Source: an uncultured Pseudomonadales bacterium
GTDB taxonomy: Bacteria; Pseudomonadota; Gammaproteobacteria; Pseudomonadales; Pseudohongiellaceae
Direction of reading: 5' to 3'
Assembly (NCBI GenBank): GCA_943789335.1
Contig: CALSTS010000006.1
Location: forward strand, 382,476 to 446,475
DNA length: 64,000 nucleotides
Under the pieces are notes generated by a model, which was not told where the DNA came from, did not search any database, and saw only the letters and a list, made by a program, of their open reading frames with translations. Shown here in pieces: positions 28,559 through 38,778 of this stretch. Position 1 is the stretch's first letter. Each line of letters starts with the position of its first letter. A program made the translations under genes and the position numbers.

Positions 28559-29218
28559 TTGGTTTACGATACAGATGAAGAACAAATAGAAGCACTAAAA
28601 GACTGGTGGGATGAAAACGGCACTAGCGTTATTGTGGGGATAATACTTGTACTGGCGGTGCTTTTTGGTTCCCGTTATTGGCAGTCATCTCAGGACTCTA
28701 CTGCAGAAATTGCATCTGACATTTATACTCAAATGACTACTGGTGTTCAGGCAAATGTTGATTTAGATATTGATGATGAAGAGTTGAACTCAGCTTTTAA
28801 TTTGCATAATGAATTAAAAACTAATTTTGTTAATACTGTATACAGTCGTTATTCGGCCTTATTAATGGCTCGTCTTTATGTGCAAAGAAATGAGCTTGAT
28901 AATGCGGCTAGTGAGTTGCAATGGGTTCTGGATAACCCTGGATTAGGCTTCTTAAAAAGCATTGACGATGAGCTGGCTCTAACTACTCGCGCACGTTTAG
29001 CACGAGTGGTTATTGCGCAAGGTGATGCTGAGGCGGCATTGCAATTATTAAATGAAGTTGAGTCAGGTGCTTTTGCTGGAGTCTTTGCGGAAATTGCAGG
29101 CGATGCCTATGTTGAGCTTGGACGCCTGCAAGAAGCAATAGATGCCTACCAGACAGCTCTTAGCATTGGTACGAATGCAGAAGTGGTTGAGTTGAAGCTT
29201 AATGATATACGCTCCTAG
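28559..29218 (+). CDS. yfgM: YfgM/ancillary SecYEG translocon subunit
   Basis: A 219-residue single-pass membrane protein. The short acidic cytoplasmic N-terminus (TDEEQIEALKDWWDENG) is followed by one helix (VIVGIILVLAVLFGSRYW) and a periplasmic TPR-like domain. In E. coli YfgM joins PpiD at the SecYEG exit and aids release of periplasmic proteins. The start is TTG 28559 with AGGAG upstream. Canonical position between hisS and bamB. Confidence 0.93.
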   Translation: MVYDTDEEQIEALKDWWDENGTSVIVGIILVLAVLFGSRYWQSSQDSTAEIASDIYTQMTTGVQANVDLDIDDEELNSAFNLHNELKTNFVNTVYSRYSALLMARLYVQRNELDNAASELQWVLDNPGLGFLKSIDDELALTTRARLARVVIAQGDAEAALQLLNEVESGAFAGVFAEIAGDAYVELGRLQEAIDAYQTALSIGTNAEVVELKLNDIRS

Positions 29219-29228
29219 AATCCCTTAT

Positions 29229-30383
29229 ATGAGATTACTTAAATTTAGCTTCCTAATTCTATTATCAGCTCTTTTACCTGCTTGTAGCCTTTTTAGTGGT
29301 GATGAAGAAGCTGAGCAACCAGCTGAACTCGTTAACTTTGAGGAAGAAGTTAATTTCCAACGTTTATGGAGTGTTAATGTAGGCGATGGGCAAGGTGATA
29401 AATATAATCGCTTGCAGCCAGTAATTGAAGATGGCGTTATTTATGTTGCTGCTAATAACGGCGTAGTTCAAGCGCTGAATCTTGAAGACGGACGAAGAAT
29501 CTGGGAAAGCAGGCTGGCTCATTTTATCAGTGGTGGTGTTGGAATTGGTGATGATTACATATTCTTGGGTAGCGAAGATGCTTCTTTAATTGCGCTAGAT
29601 AAAAATACTGGAGAAACTATTTGGATTAGAGATGCTAGCAGTGAAGTGCTGTCGGTTCCTGCAAGTGATGGAACTTATCTCATTGCCCAGTCCGTGGATG
29701 GAAGGTTGACAGGCTATGATGCTACTTCTGGCGAACAATTATGGATTTATGAAAGCACGGTTCCTGCACTTAGTTTAAGAGGCACCAGTTCTCCCATTAT
29801 TTTAGATGATTTTGTTTTGGCTGGTTTTGAAAATGGTGATTTGGTTTCCTTGGCTATCGATAATGGAACCTTAAACTGGAGTTCTAGAATAGCTGTACCA
29901 ACGGGGCGATCTGAACTTGAGCGTATTATTGATATTGATGGTGATTTATTAATTGAAGGTGGAGCAGTACTGGCGCCAAGTTATCAGGGCTTTTTAAGTA
30001 TGATAGATATTGCCACTGGCCGAACCTTATGGCGTGTTGAAGAGTCCAGTATAACAGGTGCCAGTACGGGCTTTGGGAATGTTTATATCAGCGATGATCG
30101 AGGACATATTAAAGCCTATCGCCGAGGGAATCAGGATGAAAATGTATGGCAAAACGAGCAATTAGACCTACGTGAAATTTCTAAACCTGTTAGTTTCAAT
30201 AATTACATTGCCGTAGGTGATTTTGAAGGTTATTTACACTTATTATCTCAAGTTGATGGTCGCTTCGTAGGCAGAATAAGAGTCGATAGAGATGGTCTCA
30301 GAATCATCCAAAGCCAAGGCGGTGTTCTTTATGCTTATGGTAATGGTGGAAATCTGGTCGCATATCAGGTCGAAACTGAATAA
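29229..30383 (+). CDS. bamB: Outer-membrane protein assembly factor BamB
   Basis: A 384-residue lipoprotein of the BAM complex with an eight-bladed propeller of PQQ-like repeats (DGVIYVAANNGVVQALNLED, GDDYIFLGSEDASLIALDKN and later copies). The lipobox is LLPAC-SLF. ATG 29229 gives a compact lipoprotein signal; ATG 29202, overlapping yfgM by 17 nt, is also in frame and adds nine residues. BamB binds BamA and helps insert beta-barrel proteins. Confidence 0.95.
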   Translation: MRLLKFSFLILLSALLPACSLFSGDEEAEQPAELVNFEEEVNFQRLWSVNVGDGQGDKYNRLQPVIEDGVIYVAANNGVVQALNLEDGRRIWESRLAHFISGGVGIGDDYIFLGSEDASLIALDKNTGETIWIRDASSEVLSVPASDGTYLIAQSVDGRLTGYDATSGEQLWIYESTVPALSLRGTSSPIILDDFVLAGFENGDLVSLAIDNGTLNWSSRIAVPTGRSELERIIDIDGDLLIEGGAVLAPSYQGFLSMIDIATGRTLWRVEESSITGASTGFGNVYISDDRGHIKAYRRGNQDENVWQNEQLDLREISKPVSFNNYIAVGDFEGYLHLLSQVDGRFVGRIRVDRDGLRIIQSQGGVLYAYGNGGNLVAYQVETE

Positions 30384-30413
30384 ATTCAATTTTTTGCCGG
30401 TTTAGGTAAAGCT

Positions 30414-31934
30414 ATGATTCCCGTTCTGGCCCTTGTTGGCCGACCTAATGTAGGAAAATCTACTCTCTTTAATCGTCTAACGCGAAGCCGTGATGCTTTG
30501 GTTGCTGATTTTGCAGGCTTAACTCGTGATCGTCAGTATGGTGAAGCTAAGCATGCTGGTAGACCCTTTATTGTTATTGATACAGGTGGTATTGACGGGA
30601 GTGAAGAGGGCATTGATGCGCCGATGGCCGACCAAGCATTACTTGCCATTGAAGAAGCCGATATAACTTTATTATTAGTGGATGGGCGGGCAGGATTAAA
30701 CCCAGGTGATCAGCACGTTGTTGATTATCTTCGAAAGCAAGAAAGGCCCTTCATCGTTGCTGTAAATAAAGTGGATGGAGTAGATCAAGATGTGGCAATG
30801 GGCGACTTCTATTCACTTGGTGTCGAGAATATCTATGCTATTGCAGCAACACAGGGTAGAGGCGTCAGCACCATGCTGGACAAACTGCTTGCTGCTTTCC
30901 CAGCCTCAGATGATTCTGATCAAGATGAGGAAGAATCTGGCATAAAGATAGCAGTTGCCGGACGTCCAAATGTCGGTAAGTCTACCTTAGTAAATCGCCT
31001 GCTCGGAGAAGAAAGAGTAGTGGTTTATGATCAGCCAGGTACAACACGGGATAGTGTATACATCCCCTATGAAAGACGTGGACAGAAATATACTCTGATT
31101 GATACTGCAGGTATTCGTCGTCGTGGTAAAACAACTGAAGTTGTAGAAAAATTTTCTGTCGTTAAATCTTTACAAGCTATTCAAGATGCCAATGTCGTGG
31201 TGTTGTTGGTTGATGCTAGAGATAGTATTGTTGAACAGGATTTACATTTATTAGGTTATGTTCTGGAATCTGGTAGAGCCTTAGTCATTGCTTTAAATAA
31301 ATGGGATGGAATGAATGAATATGATAAAGACTCGGTAAAAAAAGATATTAGGCGTCGTTTTGTATTTGTAGATTTTGCTAAAATACATTTTATTTCTGCA
31401 TTACATGGCACTGGTGTTGGAAATTTGTATAAATCGATTGATAAGGCTTATGAGTCAGCCACACGAAAACTACTGACACCTAGATTAAATGAGATGTTAG
31501 AAAGAATAGTTACTGAACATGCCCCACCTATGCACAATAACCGCAGGATAAAATTGCGCTATGCACATGCAGGTGGCAGAAATCCTCCGCTAATAGTTAT
31601 TCATGGCAAACAAACTGACAAACTTCCAGCCAGCTATGTGAAATATCTTGAGAAGAGCTTTCGCAAATTTCTCAAACTGGAAGGTACCCCCATCAGAATA
31701 GAATTACGTAGCGATGATAATCCTTACACCAAAGATGAAGCAGAATTGAATGTTCAGCAAATAGCCCGTAAAAGGCGTTTGAAAGAAAAATCGGGAATAC
31801 TTGAAAGCGAAATCATGAAGCCGATATTGATTATTAAGACCGGTAATACGGTTCAAACTGCGTATGCAAAAGTAGGTGATTTTGAAAATGGTTTATTGAA
31901 AGTATGCAGGGTGAACCTGATAATTTTACTGTAG
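30414..31934 (+). CDS. der: Ribosome-assembly GTPase Der, frame run-on into the next gene
   Basis: A GTPase with two G domains ([11 protein letters not shown] at residue 8 and [11 protein letters not shown] near 185; NKVD and NKWD; DTGGI and [10 protein letters not shown]) and a KH-like C-terminal domain, needed for 50S assembly. The open frame gives 506 residues, but the last 40 are [20 protein letters not shown] and so on, the beginning of the next gene. In the neighbouring frame the Der tail would end at TGA 31816-31818, overlapping that gene's ATG. A one-base indel in the A-run near 31785 probably removed the true stop; expected length is about 467. Confidence 0.92.
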   Translation: MIPVLALVGRPNVGKSTLFNRLTRSRDALVADFAGLTRDRQYGEAKHAGRPFIVIDTGGIDGSEEGIDAPMADQALLAIEEADITLLLVDGRAGLNPGDQHVVDYLRKQERPFIVAVNKVDGVDQDVAMGDFYSLGVENIYAIAATQGRGVSTMLDKLLAAFPASDDSDQDEEESGIKIAVAGRPNVGKSTLVNRLLGEERVVVYDQPGTTRDSVYIPYERRGQKYTLIDTAGIRRRGKTTEVVEKFSVVKSLQAIQDANVVVLLVDARDSIVEQDLHLLGYVLESGRALVIALNKWDGMNEYDKDSVKKDIRRRFVFVDFAKIHFISALHGTGVGNLYKSIDKAYESATRKLLTPRLNEMLERIVTEHAPPMHNNRRIKLRYAHAGGRNPPLIVIHGKQTDKLPASYVKYLEKSFRKFLKLEGTPIRIELRSDDNPYTKDEAELNVQQIARKRRLKEKSGILESEIMKPILIIKTGNTVQTAYAKVGDFENGLLKVCRVNLIILL

Positions 31935-32550
31935 TCGAGGTTTTTAAAGGTGAAAAGTTGCCTGCAGCTGATGAGATTTCTGGGGCAGCTATAACGGGCT
32001 CACCGGCAATGGTCACTGATAGACTTGACTGGAGTGAATATACAGCTGAATGGCTTGCGTCAGGCGATTGAAACTCAGTTGCCGATTATAGGTATTTGTT
32101 ACGGCCACCAATTACTTGCCCATGCGCTTGGTGGACGTGTTGATTACCATCCACAGAGGTAGAGAAATCGGCACTACTTTAGTCACCCCTTTAATCTGAA
32201 AGTATTGAAAGCAATGAAGACAGGCTATTTTCTGAAATAAAAGAGTCTTTTCTGTACATGTGAGCCATATGCAAACAGTCGTAGAGCTGCCTGCTAGATG
32301 CAACTAGTGCTCGCCAGCAATGCACTTTGAGCCGCACCATGCAGTGAAGTTTTCTGATTTTTGCTGGGGATTACAATTCCACCCCGAATTTGAAGAAGTG
32401 GCTATGCTTTCCTATATAGAAGAAAGGCAGGAAGATCTAAAATCTGAGGGAATGGATGTAGAAAGTTTGTTGTCCGGAGTGAAACCTACATTGGTTGCGC
32501 GCAATATTCTGAATGATTTTTATAAGCTGACAAAAGACTATTCAGTATAA
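31815..32550 (+). pseudogene. Class I glutamine amidotransferase, multiply frameshifted
   Basis: Pieces in several frames follow the order of one GMP-synthase-like glutamine amidotransferase of about 240 residues. They are [12 protein letters not shown], then [20 protein letters not shown], then [20 protein letters not shown] (catalytic Cys), REIGTTL, HMQTVVELPA, and finally FCWGLQFHPEFEEV (catalytic His and Glu) with an intact C-terminal frame ending at 32550. At least four small indels are needed to join them. The catalytic residues survive, which points to recent damage or sequence error rather than old decay. Substrate unknown. Confidence 0.75.
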
Positions 32551-34633
32551 GTTTTTAATAAACTTTGTTGGGCAGATTTAGCTTTGCTGCCAGCGAGTAC
32601 GCTCTTTTTATAACTTCCATCTGCTTGCAAAATCCAAGATTGAGTATTGTCAGTTAGGTAATTTTGCAGGCATTCTTTGACAATCTTTTTAATCATGCGT
32701 TTTTCTTCTATTGGGAAGCATGTCTCTATTCTCCGGAAAAAATTTCCTATCCATCCAGTCAGCACTTGATCCAAAAAGCTGAATGTCTCCGCCATTATAA
32801 AAATAAAAAATACGTGAATGCTCAAGGAAACGACCAATAATAGAGCGTACCTGAATATTGTCTGAGACGCCTTTAATGCCAGGGCGCAGGCAGCAAATTC
32901 CACGTACAATCAAATCAACTTTAACACCTGCCTGAGATGCTTTGTATAGTGCTTTAATGATTTCAGGTTCAACTAATGAGTTCATTTTGGCAATGATGCG
33001 AGCTGTTTCTCCTTTACGTGCATTCTCAGTTTCTATTTGGATATAATTCCAGCATGGACTTATGCAAAGTAAAAGGCGCCTGTAATACTTTTTTGAGTCG
33101 TCCAGCTTTTCCGAGCGCGGTCAGCTGCTGAAATACTTTCTGCACGTCATCGGTGATTGCGGTGTCGCTACTTAACATCCCTATATCGGTATAAAGACGA
33201 GCAGTTTTAGCGTGATAATTCCCTGTGCCTAGGTGTACATAGCGTTTTAACTGACGACCTTCACGGCGAATTACAAGGATCATCTTGGCATGAGTTTTAT
33301 GCCCGACAACACCATAACTTACGTGGACGCCAGCATTCTGCAGTTCGTTAGCTAATTCGATATTTTCTTCTTCATCAAAGCGAGCGCGCAGTTCAATTAC
33401 TACCGTGACTTCTTTGCCGGCATGCGCAGCGGCAATAAGAGCTTCGACAATAGTAGAGTCATCTCCGGTTCTGTATAAAGTTTGTTTAATCGCTAGAACA
33501 TCCGGATCAGTAGCAGCTTGCCGTATAAAATCAACAACAGGTGAAAAGGATTGGAAAGGATGGTGTAAAAGGATATCCCCTTTTTTTATTGTTTCAAAAA
33601 TATTATCTGAATGTAATAACCGTTTTTGTAGCCCTGCGGTAAATGGCGGGAACTGTAATTCAGGACGGTTAACCATCTTATGAACAGCCATCATACGATC
33701 CAAGTTTACTGGGCCATCAACAGCATAAACATCAGTTGGCTGTAGATTAAATTTATGCATAAGAAAATCAATAATTTCTTGGGGACAACGATTAGTCACT
33801 TCTAATCTGACTGCTTCAGCAAAGCGTCTAGAGGGGAGCTCTCCTTCTAATGCACGCATCAAATCTCCAGCTTCCTCTTCACTTACATAGAGGTCGCTAT
33901 TTCGTGTTGCGCGGAATTCATAACTTCCCGTGACAGCCATGCCCGGGAATAAATCGGTTGCATGTTTGTGAATGATGGATGAAAGAAAGACAAAATCGTA
34001 TTTATGACTTGCACAAGATGCAGGTAGCTGAATTAATCGAGGCAGTGCTCGCGGGGCTTGAACGATAGCGATACCGCTATTTCTACCAAAAGCATCCTTG
34101 CCCTCTAAAGTAATAATAAAATTTAAACTTTTGTTCAGAACTTTCGGGAAAGGATGGGCAGGATCAAGTCCAACCGGGCTAAGTACTGGCAAAAGTTCAC
34201 GATTAAAATATTTCTTAATCCAGGCAGCCTGGGTTTGGTTCCAACGATCATGATGTAGAAAATGAATATCTTCAATGGCCATGGCAGGCAATACTTCGTC
34301 ATTTAAAATTTTGTATTGGCTGGCTTGTAATTCATGTGCTACCTGGTTTATTAATTCTAGTTGCTCAGAAGGGCTGAGATTGTCTGGCCCTCGTTGTGTG
34401 GACCCGTAAGACACTTGTTGTTTAAGCCCGGAGACCCGGATTTCAAAAAATTCATCCATATTAGAACTTGCGATGCATAGGAAAAATAAACGCTCCAAAA
34501 GAGGCGTTTTTTTATCTTTGGCTTGGCATGAGCACTCGGCGATTAAACTCAAGCAAACTTAACTCTCGATTAATAAAATAATCGGGATTATTTAAATCAA
34601 GTTTAGCTTGTGGGGGACTACAGTTTTATTCAT
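32538..34633 (-). pseudogene. ppk1: Polyphosphate kinase 1, multiply frameshifted
   Basis: A full-length Ppk1 can be followed across about 700 residues. It starts near ATG 34633, shifts frame to INRELSLLEFNRRVL, then a one-base excess near 34530 leads into the long frame 34552-33026 (LLERLFFLCIASSNMDEFFE; the active-site His in HLGTGNYHAKTARLYTDIG). A break near 33030-33040 leads to [20 protein letters not shown], and another near 32740 to [12 protein letters not shown] and the stop at 32538. Ppk1 makes polyphosphate from ATP. Both catalytic regions are conserved at protein level, so the gene is either a very recent pseudogene or intact in reality. Confidence 0.88.
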
Positions 34634-34680
34634 ATTAAGATTCTATAATTAACAAGTAACCTTCTTTGGTTTGGGCTTAC

Positions 34681-35240
34681 TTATTTCACATCAATTAATT
34701 TTGCGTCAAAATTTTTGATACAACGTTTCGCAAGTTTTAAAAAAGGCGAGCGCCCTGGATCAGCAATAATAATCTGAGGCACGCCTGCCTGAATAGCTTT
34801 ATTGATCATTTTATATAGAGGATCAACTAACTCTTTCCAAAAGCATATATCAGCCCCTAGTATTAAATCCTGGTTAGCAAGGGTGTTACGTTTAAGGTTT
34901 TCAAAACGTGAATTATTCTTTTGATTTTAACACCGTTAGCTTTCGCATGTAATTTTAAAAAAGGGAATACATTTTTATCGGCATCTACCCCAGTAAGCTG
35001 TGCCTGGAAATTTTTTGCACAATAAATTGATAATAGTCCCCAGCCACAACCAACTTCCATAATGCTGGCTTTTTTTTAGGTGGATTTAGCATCAAGGTAG
35101 ATCAATTACAAAGAAAGCTTGAATACCAGATTTTATGGCCGTGAATTTCAGGGTCATCATTCAATTCTCAGCAGCGAAGTTATTGCTTTTGATTTGTTTT
35201 TGATAAACAGTTAATCCGCGGACTGTTCTTGGTATCTGTC
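34681..35240 (-). pseudogene. Class I SAM-dependent methyltransferase, multiply frameshifted
   Basis: Fragments in three frames give HGHKIWYSSFL, then MEVGCGWGLLSIYCAKNF (SAM-binding motif I) with TGVDADKNVFPFLKLHAKAN, then NQDLILGADICFWKELVDPL and IADPGRSPFLKLA, ending at a stop at 34681. The order and motifs match the methyltransferase family related to the ETFB lysine methyltransferases. The upstream boundary is unclear, because reading continues in broken form to about 35240 without a clear start codon. Target unknown. Confidence 0.7.
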
Positions 35241-35498
35241 AGCAGCCACAACTTTCCTCTAATATTAAAAAGTTGTCAAAAAGAAGAAACTAATACAACT
35301 TTGTTAAGATATGATGTAATGCAAACGCAGTATTCATAAAATGAAATAATGTATTGCAAAACTAAAAAAATTTTACGCTGTATTCAAGCTTTATCAATAA
35401 AGAGTAGGGACTCTGTATGCAATATTATAGAGTTAATACTTTCGATATGATGGTGAGCTGGTGCCTTAACTAGGCTCTTTATTTACTTCATCTTCTTT
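35241..35498. other. AT-rich noncoding stretch between methyltransferase remnant and xseA
   Basis: About 260 bp of strongly AT-rich sequence with stops in all frames. I see no gene, tRNA or convincing terminator. Given the damage to both neighbours it may contain eroded 5' sequence of the methyltransferase gene. Confidence 0.4.
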
Positions 35499-36882
35499 TT
35501 ATTTTTCTTCGCCTTTCTTGTTATTTGTCACAACTGTACTGATTAGCTCATCTTTATGCAGGCGCGTTCGTAATGTGTCTCCGGGTTTAGACGATTGGCA
35601 TCTAGTCATCAGTTTGTCATTGGAATTGTAAGTCATTGAATATCCTCGACTTAAAATATTAAAGGGCTTAAGATTATTCAAGGCTGACTTAATCAGCAAA
35701 TTGTAACGGGCATCTTGCACAGTCTTCACAGTCGCTTTGTGCAGGCTTGCAGAGAGATAGTTGTTTTGTTGTTGTTGTTCGCGTATCAAATTAATAGGTG
35801 AGTTTTGAATAAGCCCATGACAAGTTCTTTTACGCTGTTACTTGTTCTGAGCTAAATAAAAATGTAATTCACGCCGCATCTTTATTTCAAGATCATCCAG
35901 TTTTTGTGCCTGTTCTTGTAAACGCCGACCGGGATGTTTTATTTGTTTTCTAAGCCAGTTTAGGCTTTGCTCTAATTGCTTACTTTATTCTTGAGCATAT
36001 GAGCTTAATTGGATTTGGTAAGCCGCGTAGATCGCTATAAATTCATCTTGATCAGGGCTAAGCAATTCTGCAGCAGCAGAGGGTGTTGCTGCGCGCACAT
36101 CGGCTACGAAATCAGCTATCGTGAAAGTCGACTTCATGGCCAACAGCACTGACAACTGGAAGCTCAGAATTAAAAATAGCGCGAGCTAATTGCTCATCAT
36201 TAAAGGCCCAGAGTCTTCTAAAGAGCCACCGCCACGACCAATAATTAATACATCAAGGTCTTCCAGGCAGCCTTGTTTCTTATTGGCTAATTTAATGGCT
36301 TCAATCATATTGGGTGCAGCTTCATTGCCTTGCACAGGAACTGGCAAGATAGTCACTGGGATTGAAGGGAAAGCGGCGCATAAGCACACTGATAATATCT
36401 CGATTGCCGCGCCGGTTGGCGAAGTGATGACGCCAATATGTTTGGGCAAAGTAGGGAATGTGCTGCTTAAATTCGTCATTAAATAATCCTTCACATGTAG
36501 CTTGTTTTTCAAGGCATCGAAAGCGATTCGAAGAGCGCCTTCACCCAGAGGGCTTATTGAGGACACTATTAATTGATAATCACCGCGGCCTTCATACAAA
36601 CTCAATTTAGCTTTCAATTGGATTTGCATGCCTTCTTTGGGTTTGATTTTCACATATTGGTTTCGTCCTCTAAACATGGCGCAGCGTACCTGAGCATTTT
36701 CGATCTTTTAAAGTGAAATACCAGTGGCCAGAGGCAGGCATGGCGATATTTGACAGCTCACCTTCAACTAAAACTGCGGGAAAGTTATCTTCCAATAAAT
36801 AGCGAGCCTCGCGATTTAAATCGCTTACGCTATAGACATCTTCTTTCGGGGGAGAAGGGGTGTTGAATAGATCGTCAGTCAT
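35499..36882 (-). pseudogene. xseA: Exodeoxyribonuclease VII large subunit, multiply frameshifted
   Basis: XseA can be followed from ATG 36882. The OB-fold part ([31 protein letters not shown]) breaks near 36675 and continues MQIQLKAKLSLYEGRGDYQL to [13 protein letters not shown]. It breaks again near 36200 into [40 protein letters not shown] and PSAAAEL, then again into the C-terminal frame ending at 35499 (FNILSRGYSMTY). All domains and the catalytic region are present in order, but at least four indels separate them. Divergence from guaB is the normal arrangement. Confidence 0.88.
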
Positions 36883-37062
36883 TCGGCAATAATACCTGAA
36901 TTTTGTCTTGCTTGTTTTCCAGATGTCAGTTTTTATTTGAAGCGCAGAGCATCACTTTTGAGACCATCAATATTGGTGAAAGACGTTAGTCCATATGACT
37001 TTTCGTCTTGCTTGATTCAAGTTATCTATCACAATCTCGAAGCATAAGAGATTTAATAAGTA

Positions 37063-37091
37063 TTTACTGACCAGTAGCATGTGTTTATAAT
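37063..37091 (+). promoter_or_regulatory. guaB promoter
   Basis: A minus-35 box TTTACT (37063-37068) and a perfect minus-10 box TATAAT (37086-37091) are spaced by 17 bp, about 43 bp upstream of the guaB start. Confidence 0.6.
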
Positions 37092-37133
37092 AGCGCGCTT
37101 TCCTGATTCCGGGATCCGGTGGAAAGTGACTAT

Positions 37134-38612
37134 ATGCTACGAATTGTAGAAGATGCTTTAACCTTTGATGATGTTCTCTTAGTTCCTGCGCATTCCCTCG
37201 TGCTGCCCAACTCGGTCGATTTAAAGACCCGCCTGACCCGAGATATAAAATTAAACATTCCGCTTGTCTCCTCAGCAATGGATACAGTGACTGAATCACG
37301 TCTTGCCATTGCGATGGCTCAAGAAGGTGGTTTAGGGATTATCCATAAAAGCATGAGTATTGAAGATCAGGCTCGTGAAGTGCGGACTGTGAAAAAGTAT
37401 GAAAGTGGCGTTGTCACAGATCCTATATGCATTACACCTGATACTACGATTAGGAAATTACTGGAAATGATTAATGAACATCATATTTCAGGGATGCCAG
37501 TTCTTGAAAGCTTAGGCAGCGATCAACTGGCTGGAATCGTTACCAGTCGGGATGTGCGTTTTGAGAATGATTTAAATGCTACCGTCGATAAAATTATGAC
37601 ACCAAAAGATCGTTTGGTTACCGTGCCGGAAGAAGCCGACCTGGATGATGTTAAAAAACTGATGCATAAGCACCGTATTGAGAAAGTGCTGGTAGTCAAT
37701 GACAGCAACCAGCTTAAAGGCCTAGTGACCTTAAAAGATATTCGAAAAGCGGAAGAATATCCTAATGCCTGTAAAGATTCTTTAGGACAGTTAAGAGTTG
37801 GTGCTGCAGTAGGAACTGGCGCAGATACCGAAGACAGGGTTAAGGCCTTGGTCGCTGCAGGTGTAGATGTGGTTGTAGTTGATACTTCACATGGCCATTC
37901 TCAGGAAGTTATTAATCGTATTACTGAAATTAAGCGTAATTTCCCCGAACTGCCATTAATTGGCGGTAATGTTGCAACAGCGGCAGGTGCCAGAGCGCTG
38001 GCGGATGCTGGTGTAGATGCCGTTAAAGTTGGTATTGGCCCAGGTTCAATTTGTACTACGCGTATTGTTACGGGAGTTGGTGTTCCTCAAATTACAGCAG
38101 TTGCCAATGTGGCAGAAGAATTAAAAGACACGGATATTGGCATAATCTCAGATGGTGGTATTCGTTTTTCAGGCGACATTGCGAAGGCTATAGCAGCAGG
38201 TGCAAATGTTGTGATGATAGGTAGTTTATTAGCCGGAACCCAAGAGGCGCCCGGTGAAGTTGAGCTTTATCAAGGTCGATCTTATAAAGCCTATCGCGGT
38301 ATGGGCTCATTAGGGGCGATGTCTAAAGACCATGGTTCAAGAGACCGATATTTCCAGGATATAGAAGCCAGTGCTGCCAAGTTAGTCCCAGAAGGTATTG
38401 AAGGGCGTGTACCTTATAAAGGACCAATGACAGAAATTATCTTTCAGCTGAAAGGAGGCATACGCTCCAGCATGGGGCTGACTGGTTGTAAGGATATTGA
38501 GGAAATGCGCGTTAAGCCTGAATTTGTCAGAATAACCGGGGCTGGGGTATCAGAATCCCACGTCCACGATGTAAGTATTACTAAAGAGGCACCGAATTAC
38601 CGAGTTAGTTAA
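37134..38612 (+). CDS. guaB: IMP dehydrogenase
   Basis: A 492-residue enzyme that oxidises IMP to XMP, the committed step to guanine nucleotides. The product begins [20 protein letters not shown] as in the family, so ATG 37134 is preferred; GTG 37119 is in frame. A CBS pair occupies residues about 95-205. The catalytic Cys is in [17 protein letters not shown] and the flap contains MGSLGAM. It is fully intact although both flanking genes (xseA, guaA) are broken. Confidence 0.97.
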   Translation: MLRIVEDALTFDDVLLVPAHSLVLPNSVDLKTRLTRDIKLNIPLVSSAMDTVTESRLAIAMAQEGGLGIIHKSMSIEDQAREVRTVKKYESGVVTDPICITPDTTIRKLLEMINEHHISGMPVLESLGSDQLAGIVTSRDVRFENDLNATVDKIMTPKDRLVTVPEEADLDDVKKLMHKHRIEKVLVVNDSNQLKGLVTLKDIRKAEEYPNACKDSLGQLRVGAAVGTGADTEDRVKALVAAGVDVVVVDTSHGHSQEVINRITEIKRNFPELPLIGGNVATAAGARALADAGVDAVKVGIGPGSICTTRIVTGVGVPQITAVANVAEELKDTDIGIISDGGIRFSGDIAKAIAAGANVVMIGSLLAGTQEAPGEVELYQGRSYKAYRGMGSLGAMSKDHGSRDRYFQDIEASAAKLVPEGIEGRVPYKGPMTEIIFQLKGGIRSSMGLTGCKDIEEMRVKPEFVRITGAGVSESHVHDVSITKEAPNYRVS

Positions 38613-38778
38613 TTGGGAAAGCTATTACACTGGCAGATTCTTCGTTAAAAGAGTACTCAGTCGGTCACGTATCCAACTATACGCTCCCTCCCTCCGTGCT
38701 TTTTTGCCTCAACTCTGCCGCGTTCAATACGCTTCCTAAGAAATTAATCTTCGATTTGAATTAAGAGATTCTAATTAA

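Noticed and set aside
30414..31934. Novel Der-amidotransferase fusion protein
   Set aside because: The next gene has its own ATG overlapping a TGA in the neighbouring frame, and the fused part is broken after 40 residues; an indel explains it.
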